Assembly: GCA_049518415.1 (NCBI GenBank)
Contig: JBEKRX010000040.1
Location: 26,079 to 90,078 of the forward strand
Direction: 5' to 3'
Source of the DNA: CAVQND01 sp049518415
GTDB taxonomy: Bacteria; Verrucomicrobiota; Verrucomicrobiia; Limisphaerales; UBA8199
Length of the DNA: 64,000 nt
Position numbers and translations under genes: made by a program. Below the pieces are notes generated by a model that was not told the origin of the DNA, searched no databases, and was given only the letters and a program-made list of their open reading frames with translations. Positions 24,936-31,961 of this stretch are shown piece by piece. Position 1 is the stretch's first letter, and every line of letters begins with the position of its first letter.

Positions 24936-26105
24936 ATGAAGCCGTTGTTGAATGCAGAGCGGTTCCTAATCCTGGCGTTCCTGGCGGTCCTGTGGGCCGT
25001 CCCCCTCAGTCAGGCGGTGGTCGAGCTCTGTCGCGGTGAGTGGCCCCAAGCGCTGGCACTGTTCGATCAGAAACCGACGGCGGCGAACCTGCGTGCCTAC
25101 GAGCGCGAGTTGGAGGATGCCAGCCAGGCCGCCCGGTGGCTCCGGCCCTGGGCGCAATACGCGCAGTTTGCCTGGTTCAAGGATGGGGGAGAAAAGGCGC
25201 TGCTGGGACGGGCCGGTTGGCTATTCTACAAGCCGGGCGTGCAGTGCCTGACGCAACGGCCGGATGCCCGGCGGGGGCAGAGCAACGCCACTGAGGCGCT
25301 GGCGGCCATTGTGTCGCTGCGCGACCAATTGGCGGCGCGGGGCATCCAGTTGTTAGTCGTGCCGGCGCCCAACAAGGAGAGCGTCTATCCGGAGAAGGTG
25401 ACGCGGCGGGCGGAGCGGCAAAACGGGGTGGTCGGCGGCGAGACGCGACGGGTGCTGAGCGGTCTGAAGGCTGCCGGGGTGGAGGTAGTTGACCTATTCG
25501 AGTTGTTTGCCAGGGCCAAACAGGAGCGGACCCCCACCGCGCTCTACCTGGCGCAGGATAGCCACTGGTCGCCCTTGGGAGCGCGCCTGGCGGCCGGCGC
25601 GGTGGCCCGGCGCATTAAGGAGAAGGGCTGGATGGGAGCGGGAGACCTGGAGTATGAGGAGAAGTCCGCGCCGGTGGCGCGGCGGGGAGACATTTTGCGG
25701 ATGCTGCAGGTGCCCGCGCTCGAGCGCCGGGTCCCGCCTGAGGCCATCCCGTGCCTGCAGGTGGTCCGCCGGGACAATCACCAGCCATACCGGGATGCAG
25801 CGGGGTCAGAAGTGCTTGTGCTGGGTGACAGCTTCCTGCGGATTTACGAAAAGGATGAACCCCGCTCGGCCGGTTTCATTGCCCACCTGGCCAAAGAGTT
25901 GAAGCGGCCGTTGGCCTCCATCGTCAACGATGGCGGGGCCTCGACCCTGGTTCGGCAGGAACTGTGCCGCCGCCCGGCGCTGCTGGCCAAGGTAAAGCTC
26001 GTCGTCTGGGAATTTGTGGAACGCGATATCCGGCTGGGGACGGAGGGTTGGCAGGTCCTCCAGTTGCCGGCGATGCCCGGGCAAGAACCGGTGCCGCCGC
26101 GCTGA
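24936..26105 (+). CDS. AlgJ/AlgX-like SGNH O-acetyltransferase
   Basis: This 389-residue protein is anchored by an N-terminal membrane segment (FLILAFLAVLWAVPLSQAVV). The periplasmic SGNH-type domain begins with GWLFYKPGVQ, includes LLVVPAPNKESVYPEKV, the catalytic Asp-x-His in LAQDSHWSPLGARLAAGAV, and the Ser in LVLGDSFLRIYEKDE. The end reads KLVVWEFVERDIRLG, as in AlgJ/AlgX. ATG 24936 follows the MBOAT stop by seven bases with an AAAGG ribosome-binding sequence. It likely receives acetyl groups from the MBOAT protein and transfers them to a polysaccharide. Confidence 0.9.
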   Translation: MKPLLNAERFLILAFLAVLWAVPLSQAVVELCRGEWPQALALFDQKPTAANLRAYERELEDASQAARWLRPWAQYAQFAWFKDGGEKALLGRAGWLFYKPGVQCLTQRPDARRGQSNATEALAAIVSLRDQLAARGIQLLVVPAPNKESVYPEKVTRRAERQNGVVGGETRRVLSGLKAAGVEVVDLFELFARAKQERTPTALYLAQDSHWSPLGARLAAGAVARRIKEKGWMGAGDLEYEEKSAPVARRGDILRMLQVPALERRVPPEAIPCLQVVRRDNHQPYRDAAGSEVLVLGDSFLRIYEKDEPRSAGFIAHLAKELKRPLASIVNDGGASTLVRQELCRRPALLAKVKLVVWEFVERDIRLGTEGWQVLQLPAMPGQEPVPPR

Positions 26106-26172
26106 GGCAGTAGTGTCCAACTGCGGGCCTGAGCGCCCGCGATTGCCGTTGAACGGGGCCCCGCTCGTTTGT

Positions 26173-28314
26173 ATGGTGGCGGCGATGACGGCCACCGCGC
26201 CCCAGCCCGAGACTTCGCCCCTGGACCGACCGGTCGCCAGCTTATACGGCGTCGGCCCGGAACGGGCGGCCCAGTTGGCCCGGCTGGAGCTCTTCACGCT
26301 GGGCGACTTGCTGCTGCATCGGCCCCGGCGCTACGAAGACCGCCGCCATTTCCGGCCCATCGCACAACTCCAACTCGACGAACCGGCCAGCACGCGCGGC
26401 AAAATCATCGCCCTGGGCGTGAAGTGGTTTGCGCAGCACCAGAAATCCATCTTCGAGATCATCGTGGAGGACGGCACCGGGCGGCTGCACTGCCAGTGGT
26501 GGAACCAGCCGTACCTGGAGAAATACTTCGCCCGCGGCCAGGAGGTCGTCGTCTTCGGCAAACTGCGGTCGCTTAAGCCGCGCGCCATCGACCACCCGGA
26601 AACCGAAGTGGTCGAAGGGGGCGAGGAGAGCAGCATCCACCTCAATCGCATCACCCCCGTGTACCCGCTGACCGAGGGCCTGCCGCAACGCTGGCTGCGC
26701 GGGCTGATCTGGCGGACGCTGGCGGCCGCTGAGCCGCAGATCGTCGAACCCTGGCCGGGCCTCGCGCGCCACGCCGCCCGCCACGCGCACTACGGCCTTA
26801 CGCCCGAGACCGCTCTGCCGAGCCGCGCCCGCGCCCTCCACTTGCTCCACATCCCCGAGACCGAGGCGGACACCGAACTGGCCCGGCAGCGGCTGGCGCT
26901 GGACGAGTTCCTTGAATTGCAATGCCAGATTCAGCTCCGGCGAAGGAACTTCCAGGCCAAGGCCCGGGCCTTGCCCTGCGCCGGCGACAATCACCTCATC
27001 AAGCCCTTCCTGGCCCGGCTCGGCTTCCGGCTCACCGAGGCGCAAACCCGGGTCTTGCGCGAACTGCGCCAGGACATGTCCGGTCCCCACCCCATGCGGC
27101 GGTTGCTCCAGGGTGAGGTCGGCTCCGGCAAGACCATGGTGGCGGCCTGCTGTGCCCTCATGGCGCTGGAAAGCGGCTATCGCGCCGCCCTCATGGCGCC
27201 GACGGAAATCCTGGCCGAACAGCATTTCGCCAACTTCAAGCAATGGTTTGAGCCGCTGGGCGTGACCGTGGAATTGCAGACCGGCAGCCGCAAGACGGGG
27301 GCGGATGAGAGCCTGAGGCCAGAAGCAGACAGCCCACCGCCCGCGGCCGGGAGCCGGGGGTCAGGAGCCGGCCGACGGGAGACAGGTGAGGGGAAGGAGG
27401 AGGCGGGGGCCGGGAGGCGCGCCTGCCTCACCATCGGCACACACGCGCTGCTCACGGCCGGCTTCGAGTTGCCCAACCTCGGGCTGGTCATCATCGATGA
27501 ACAACACAGGTTCGGCGTGGCGCAGCGGGAACAACTGGTGCGCAAAGGTCATTATCCGCATTTGCTGGTGATGACGGCGACGCCCATACCCCGCACGCTG
27601 GGGCTGACGCTCTACGGGGAACTGGATGCCTCGACCGTGGCAGAACCGCCGCCGGGTCGCGGGCGGGTCCGGACCTTCGTCCGCACGGCGGACAAGCTGC
27701 CGAAGGTGTGGGCTTTTATCCGCGAAAAACTCGGCCAGGGCCGCCAGGCCTACGTGGTCTGTCCGCGCGTGGAAGATTCCGGCGCCAACGGCGTGAAGGC
27801 GGTCACGCGGGAATTGGCGAACGTGCGGCAGGCGCTGGCGCCGTTCCGGGCGGGGCTGCTGCATGGGCGGCTCAAGCCCAAAGACAAGCAAGCGGTCATG
27901 GCCGGCTTCCGCGCCGGCGCCCTCCAGGTGCTCCTGGCCACTTCGCTCATCGAAGTCGGCCTGGACGTGCCCAACGCGACCATTATGTTGGTCGAGAATG
28001 CCGAGCAGTTTGGCCTGGCCCAACTCCATCAATTGCGCGGGCGCATCGGCCGCGGGGCGCACGATTCCTACTGCATCCTCGTCGCCGCCGCCAAAGGCAA
28101 GGAGGGACGACAACGTTTGAAAGTCCTGGAAGAGACGACCGATGGCTTCCGCATCGCCGAGGCGGACCTGAAGCTGCGGGGTCCGGGAGAGTTGCTGGGC
28201 CAGCAGCAGAGCGGCGCGCCGCGGTTCCGGTTTGGCGATTTGAGCACGGATTGGGAACTGGTCAAGCAAGCGCGGGACCTGGCGGCGCAACTGGTGGGCG
28301 GGGCCAGTTTTTAG
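26173..28314 (+). CDS. recG: ATP-dependent DNA helicase RecG
   Basis: This ~713-residue helicase remodels stalled forks and branched DNA. The wedge OB domain is at about 60-180 (TRGKIIALGVKWFAQHQKSI). The helicase motifs are LLQGEVGSGKTMVAACCALM (I), MAPTEILAEQHF (Ia), VIIDEQHRFGVAQR (II, DEQH typical of RecG), MTATPIPRTLGLTLYGELD (III), LLATSLIEVGLDVPNAT and QLRGRIGRG (VI). Between LQTGSRKTG and LTIGTHALL the usual ~25 residues are replaced by ~38 mostly Gly/Arg/Glu/Pro residues with no family similarity, encoded by GC-rich repeat-like DNA. ATG 26185 is an alternative start. Confidence 0.95.
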   Translation: MVAAMTATAPQPETSPLDRPVASLYGVGPERAAQLARLELFTLGDLLLHRPRRYEDRRHFRPIAQLQLDEPASTRGKIIALGVKWFAQHQKSIFEIIVEDGTGRLHCQWWNQPYLEKYFARGQEVVVFGKLRSLKPRAIDHPETEVVEGGEESSIHLNRITPVYPLTEGLPQRWLRGLIWRTLAAAEPQIVEPWPGLARHAARHAHYGLTPETALPSRARALHLLHIPETEADTELARQRLALDEFLELQCQIQLRRRNFQAKARALPCAGDNHLIKPFLARLGFRLTEAQTRVLRELRQDMSGPHPMRRLLQGEVGSGKTMVAACCALMALESGYRAALMAPTEILAEQHFANFKQWFEPLGVTVELQTGSRKTGADESLRPEADSPPPAAGSRGSGAGRRETGEGKEEAGAGRRACLTIGTHALLTAGFELPNLGLVIIDEQHRFGVAQREQLVRKGHYPHLLVMTATPIPRTLGLTLYGELDASTVAEPPPGRGRVRTFVRTADKLPKVWAFIREKLGQGRQAYVVCPRVEDSGANGVKAVTRELANVRQALAPFRAGLLHGRLKPKDKQAVMAGFRAGALQVLLATSLIEVGLDVPNATIMLVENAEQFGLAQLHQLRGRIGRGAHDSYCILVAAAKGKEGRQRLKVLEETTDGFRIAEADLKLRGPGELLGQQQSGAPRFRFGDLSTDWELVKQARDLAAQLVGGASF

Positions 28315-28323
28315 GAAAAAATC

Positions 28324-28498
28324 GCCAATGTGGCCAATGCAGGCAATGTAGCCAACGCAGCCAATGGGGCGCCGGCCAATGGGGCCAATGCAGGCAATGT
28401 GGTCGGCAGGCAATGTGGCCAATCCAGCGAATGCGGCCAATGGCGCCAATGTGGCCAATGCGGTGTTGCGCAGGGCTGCGGCCCCGCCGCGGCGGGGC
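28324..28498. repeat. Degenerate 9-bp tandem array plus perfect palindrome
   Basis: Directly after recG, units of the form GCCAATGNN (GCCAATGTG, GCCAATGCA, GGCAATGTA and so on) repeat ~14 times at mostly 9-bp spacing (28324-28462). An 18-bp perfect palindrome GCCCCGCCGCGGCGGGGC (28481-28498) follows. A shorter copy of the same composite (GCCAAT units then TCCCGCCGCGGCGGGA) lies at 29409-29464. No coding role is apparent. Confidence 0.7.
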
Positions 28499-28585
28499 GC
28501 CGGCATGCCCGTCGAAATTCTGGGCGAGACGAAGCGAGGATGTTTGCCGCGTGACAATCCGCATCGTTGCATTTACCCTGGCGCC

Positions 28586-28906
28586 ATGACGGACCTGAAG
28601 ACAATCCGATCATTCTGCAACCAGGTGGCGCGCGAGTTCCGGCCGCAGAAGATTATTCTCTTCGGTTCTTATGCCTACGGCCGGCCTACCGAGGCATCGG
28701 ACGTGGACGTGCTGGTAATTATGCCGCATCGGGGCAGCGCCGTGCGCAAGGCCGTCGAGATCGAAATGAAGGTGCGCGCGCCGTTCCCGTTGGATCTGCT
28801 GGTGCGCACGCCGGAAAAACTCCGCCGGCGGCTGGCGCTGGGGGACTGGTTCATGCAGGAGGCGCTCCAAAAGGGGCGGGTGATCTATGAAGGCGCTGAC
28901 GCGTGA
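28586..28906 (+). CDS. MNT-type minimal nucleotidyltransferase antitoxin
   Basis: This 106-residue protein has the nucleotidyltransferase motif in KIILFGSYAYGRPTEASD followed by VDVLVIM (GSx10-D-x-D type). It matches the MNT antitoxins of HEPN-MNT toxin-antitoxin pairs, which AMPylate and so silence the HEPN RNase. The start MTDLKTIRSFCNQVAREF follows ~270 bp of repeats after recG. The HEPN gene begins inside its 3' end (20-base overlap), the standard order. Because the HEPN partner is truncated, this antitoxin is probably redundant. Confidence 0.85.
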   Translation: MTDLKTIRSFCNQVAREFRPQKIILFGSYAYGRPTEASDVDVLVIMPHRGSAVRKAVEIEMKVRAPFPLDLLVRTPEKLRRRLALGDWFMQEALQKGRVIYEGADA

Positions 28907-29058
28907 ATGGCTGCTTAAGGCCGAGGGCGATTTCGAGATCATGGAGTCCTTGTCTCGCTCGCGCCGTCCCCGGCTGCACGACGGCGTCTGTTTTCACGCC
29001 CAGCAGTGCGCGGAAAAATACCTCAAGGCCCGCCTCTATGAAGCCAACGTCTCCTTTC
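28887..29058 (+). pseudogene. HEPN-domain toxin, 3'-truncated by a transposon fragment
   Basis: The ~57 residues start MKALTREWLLKAEGDFEIM and continue VCFHAQQCAEKYLKARLYEA, the first half of a HEPN domain. After VSFP the frame runs into the antisense of a RAYT transposase gene. The catalytic R-x4-6-H motif normally found further downstream is lost, so RNase activity is not expected. The read-through frame continues to 29315 but makes meaningless antisense sequence. The junction at ~29058 is supported by comparison with the full-length transposase gene at 30561-31805. Confidence 0.8.
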
Positions 29059-29392
29059 CGCCGATTAAACCACGCGCTGTAGCTCACGTTCAACCATTGC
29101 ATCGCACGGCTCAGGTTGGCCTCCGGCGTTTCCACCAGCAGGTGAAAGTGGTTGTCCATCAGCACATAGGCATGAACCCGGAGCCCGAACCGCTCGGCCG
29201 GCTCCCCCAACAACTCGAGAAAGTGCGCGCGGTCGGACTCATCCCGGTAAATCGCCCTTCGTTCGTTGCGGCGAGCAGTCACGTGGCAGCGCCCACCCGG
29301 GCGCTGGATGCGTGATGCGCGTGCCATGGCGGCAATTCAACCGCGGCCGGGCCAAAAAGTCAAGCCGCACTTGTCAAATGAGACGCGACCCC
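29058..29392 (-). mobile_element. Truncated REP-associated tyrosine transposase (RAYT) element
   Basis: Positions 29327-29058 (minus strand) encode the first ~90 residues of a RAYT transposase (RIQRPGGRCHVTAR, then VHAYVLMDNHFHLLVETPEA with the H-F-H metal site, and MQWLNVSYSAWFNRR). Similarity to the full copy at 30561-31805 stops abruptly at the HEPN junction, before the catalytic Tyr region. The upstream flank with the terminal sequence TCAAATG(...)AGACGCGACC is retained at 29374-29392. It is a dead fragment inserted in the hepN gene. Confidence 0.8.
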
Positions 29393-29408
29393 TTTGCCTT
29401 CTTCGGGA

Positions 29409-29464
29409 TGTGGCCAATCCAGCCAATGTGGCCTGCGCCAGGCTGCGGTCCCGCCGCGGCGGGA
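29409..29464. repeat. Short second copy of the GCCAAT array with palindrome
   Basis: TGGCCAATCCAGCCAATGTG is followed by GGCTGCGG and the palindrome TCCCGCCGCGGCGGGA (29449-29464), the same order as at 28324-28498. The two copies flank the MNT/HEPN/RAYT-fragment segment as direct repeats. Confidence 0.6.
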
Positions 29465-29522
29465 CGCCGCGGTGCTTCTCTGGGCTGCTTTATTTGCTGC
29501 TGATTCTCTTGCTTTAAAACCG

Positions 29523-29582
29523 CTGGCAGACCAAAAAGCCAAGCGGCACTTGTGAAGTGTTGAATGTTGAGGCGCGACCCCC
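29523..29582. repeat. RAYT-end repeat, solitary copy
   Basis: The sequence CCAAAAAGCCAAGCGGCACT followed by TGTTGAGGCGCGACCCC matches the outer flanks of both RAYT copies (29346-29392 and 31823-31872) but has no transposase gene. The remaining 29583-29878 contains repetitive text (GAAATCACGGAAGAGG, a Pro/Gly-rich frame at 29659-29871) without coding character. Confidence 0.6.
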
Positions 29583-29878
29583 TTGCCTTTTTGAAGGGAT
29601 TGGGCGGCTGAGAATGCCCGCAGCCGCAGCCGGATGAAGGAAAAGTGAAAGGACTCGCATGAAAACAACGGAAATCACGGAAGAGGTGTCTTCACATCCG
29701 GGAGAAAAAGGGCGTTGGGAGCACAAAAAGGCATCAGGACACCCCCTGTGCCAGCGAAAAACCGAGGTCGGACCGGAAAATGGGCTTGCAAACCTGTGGG
29801 GAAGGAGGAAAATCACGAAAAAGGCCCACGCTGGTCGTGGGCAAGAAACCAAATGGGGAATGTCAGTTTAATCGTAAC

Positions 29879-30598
29879 ATGAACTCTGAAAAGCCAATGA
29901 CTTGGTCCCGTATTCGGGCATGGGTTGAAAGGCACCCCGCCGCCTTTTGGCTTCTTAATCTGCTGGGCTCAATTGCCAGCCTCGTCTGCCTTTACATTGC
30001 CCTCTACCCCAGGAATCCTCAAAGTCGGTTGACCTATAGCGTCCAGCCGGTCCGCACCACGATCGTTAAAAAGAGTCGAGCGTCGGACCTCTCCGTCACA
30101 TACCAGGGAATGTCGATTACAGACGACATTACCGCAGCACAGGTTGCTATAGAGAATACTGGATGGCAGCCAATACGGACTGACGACATTATAACGAAGC
30201 CCGAGATTGTTGTCTCGAACTCACGAATACTTGGAGTTGGTATCAGCGTTCCGGCACTTGAAGGCACCGATTTTCATCTCCTCACTAACCAGATGGCTTC
30301 CGGCCGTGTGCAGCTTGATTGGAGGATACTTGAAAAGGGTGATAAACCCGTTGTTGAAGTTATATATGCTGGGGATACGGAGGTGCCTATCGGCATTCAA
30401 GGTAGAATAGTCGGTCAAACGCAACCGAAAAGGGTTTCGTGGCCTGCCGTAGACAAAGGGGTTACGAGCCTGCCAGCTTTACGAACAGTTCTATTTATCG
30501 CAGGTAGCCTGATAGGCCTGGTGGTTCTAGTGGTAGTAATATCCAGCATTGTGGTTCGCATTAGGAAAAGCCTGTACCACTCACCGCCGACAGCATGA
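29879..30598 (+). CDS. Hypothetical two-segment membrane protein, atypical composition
   Basis: This 239-residue protein was not assigned to a family. A membrane segment lies at ~20-42 (AAFWLLNLLGSIASLVCLYI), with a beta-rich domain of ~150 residues between (LTYSVQPVRTTIVKKSRASD, AQVAIENTGWQPIRTDDI, VQLDWRILEKGDKPVVEVIY). A second segment lies near ~205-230 (TVLFIAGSLIGLVVLVVVI). Its DNA is clearly less GC-rich than the neighbours and uses AT-ending codons freely, suggesting transfer. It sits between RAYT remnants. The pattern of an N-terminal membrane anchor followed by a domain with a repeated 'ENTG' strand resembles sensor or immunity-type accessory proteins, but no function can be assigned. 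Confidence 0.65.
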   Translation: MNSEKPMTWSRIRAWVERHPAAFWLLNLLGSIASLVCLYIALYPRNPQSRLTYSVQPVRTTIVKKSRASDLSVTYQGMSITDDITAAQVAIENTGWQPIRTDDIITKPEIVVSNSRILGVGISVPALEGTDFHLLTNQMASGRVQLDWRILEKGDKPVVEVIYAGDTEVPIGIQGRIVGQTQPKRVSWPAVDKGVTSLPALRTVLFIAGSLIGLVVLVVVISSIVVRIRKSLYHSPPTA

Positions 30599-31805
30599 CG
30601 CTATGAATGGAGAGCTGGCCAAGGCTGTTGCGCTTCAGGATAAGCTGGGAGAACATTATCGGGATAATTCGGGCTAAAACCGCTTCCAAGGCGTGGCAAG
30701 GCGTGGGGTCACGTCTGAACATTTGATTGCGCTGAAAAACCCCCTGTTTTTGAAGATGGGCGAGGATGGATGAAGAGTGTCGGGAATGCTTACGCGCTAA
30801 TTTCGTCTGTACGCGATTTGAATCATCGAGGGATACATCGGAGATGGTCTTTTGCAGTGTCTCTTTTTGATCAGAGGGCTTTAGTTCCCCCAGTTCCCTC
30901 AGGCTGTACCGCCCCCGCTTCCGGCCCAGCCACAGCGCCGCATCCCGTCCCCAATCACCGTGACGCTGGCTGAACTCACCCCATTTTTCCCCCTTGGCCC
31001 CCTCCAGCGCCGCTACAACTCGAGGCCAACTGACGCCATGGGCCAACTTCCTGAGCGATGTCTGCTCTCGCGGGTTGCCCCGAGCCTGCCGGCGCAAACG
31101 CCTGGCAAAGGCCTCGGTGCCAAGCGCGATGCCGGCCACCAGACGGTCCCACGGCCGCTCGATGCTCCCCTGCCGCACCGCCTGCTCGGTGTACTCTCGC
31201 AGCGCCGCCCGCCGCTCCCGCTCGGTCTTGCCCCCGCACAGACGGTCCAGCGGCTCCCTCCACAACCAACCCACGCCGCCGCAGTAGCCCCCGTACGTGC
31301 GATACGAGCTCCACGGATACTCCCGCAGCCGCCGCAGCCGTTGCGCCACAACTTCGGCGCTCGGCGCTTGGCCGAGCCCCAGCCGCGAAGCTGCTCGTTG
31401 CCGCTTATCCAGGGCCAGGCCAGTTGTCCGCACCGGGTTAAGGTGGACATACCGCGCCACTTCCTGCCAGCCGGCGTCATCTTCCACCACCACCGACTTG
31501 AAGCGACCTTGAAACAAGTGGCCGACGCGGTCGTGCCGCCGATTAAACCACACGCTGTAGCTCACGTTCAACCATTGCATCGTGCGGCTCAGGTTGGCCT
31601 CCGGCGTTTCCACCAGCAGGTGAAAGTGGTTGTCCATCAGCACGTAGGCATGAACCCGGAGCCCGAACCGCTCGGTCAGCTCGCCCAACAACTCGAGAAA
31701 GTGCGCGCGGTCGGAGTCGTCCCGGTAAATCGCCTTTCGTTCGTTGCCGCGAGCGGTGACGTGGTAGCGCCCACCGGGGCGCTGGATGCGTAGTGCGCGT
31801 GCCAT
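30561..31805 (-). CDS. REP-associated tyrosine transposase (RAYT, Y1 family)
   Basis: This 414-codon frame encodes a TnpA_REP-type transposase. It starts RIQRPGGRYHVTARGNERKA; VHAYVLMDNHFHLLVETPEA holds the H-F-H metal motif; MQWLNVSYSVWFNRRHDRVG, HLFQGRFKSVVVEDDAGW, and WSSYRTYGGYCGGVGWL follow. The C-terminal DnaA-like helical part contains RYSLRELGEL. After this point family similarity fades. The last ~48 codons lie beyond the left inverted end of the element (30705-30726), so they come from flanking DNA and the native stop was lost. Such single-copy enzymes mobilise REP palindromes. Activity is possible, because the catalytic part looks complete. Confidence 0.85.
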   Translation of the reverse strand: MARALRIQRPGGRYHVTARGNERKAIYRDDSDRAHFLELLGELTERFGLRVHAYVLMDNHFHLLVETPEANLSRTMQWLNVSYSVWFNRRHDRVGHLFQGRFKSVVVEDDAGWQEVARYVHLNPVRTTGLALDKRQRAASRLGLGQAPSAEVVAQRLRRLREYPWSSYRTYGGYCGGVGWLWREPLDRLCGGKTERERRAALREYTEQAVRQGSIERPWDRLVAGIALGTEAFARRLRRQARGNPREQTSLRKLAHGVSWPRVVAALEGAKGEKWGEFSQRHGDWGRDAALWLGRKRGRYSLRELGELKPSDQKETLQKTISDVSLDDSNRVQTKLARKHSRHSSSILAHLQKQGVFQRNQMFRRDPTPCHALEAVLARIIPIMFSQLILKRNSLGQLSIHSVMLSAVSGTGFS

Positions 31806-31872
31806 GGCGGCAATTCAACCGCCGGCAGGCCAAAAATCAAGCCCCACTTGTCAAATGTTGAGACGCGACCTC
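30705..31872 (-). mobile_element. RAYT element bounded by 22-bp inverted ends
   Basis: The right end TCAAATGTTGAGACGCGACC (31851-31870, continuing 2 bp) recurs inverted at 30705-30726 with 19 of 22 matches. Between them lies nearly the whole RAYT gene. The same end sequence occurs at 29374-29392 and 29561-29582 near a transposase fragment. Y1 transposases normally recognise hairpins instead of long inverted repeats, so these ends may be REP-like substrates. Confidence 0.65.
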
Positions 31873-31961
31873 TTTGCCTTCTCGCGCACGCCAACCGCGA
31901 AACAATGATCTGGTCATGCGAAATGCTCCATTAGTCATCTCTGACCCCTTCCGGTATTTCT

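Noticed and set aside
28324..28462. CRISPR array
   Set aside because: The units are only 9 bp, degenerate and without unique spacers, and no cas gene is present.
28364..28585. N-terminal extension of the MNT gene into the 9-bp array
   Set aside because: The extension translates the repeat array (Met/Ala/Asn-rich). Family similarity begins at ATG 28586.
28887..29315. Continuous 142-codon HEPN frame taken as an intact gene
   Set aside because: The second half equals the antisense of a RAYT gene, as shown by comparison with 31540-31790, so it is a chance read-through.
29659..29871. Plus-strand 70-codon frame starting MKTTEITEEV
   Set aside because: It consists of repeat-type intergenic sequence with no stable composition or family. 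Similar ATGAAAACAACGGAAATC text is common filler.
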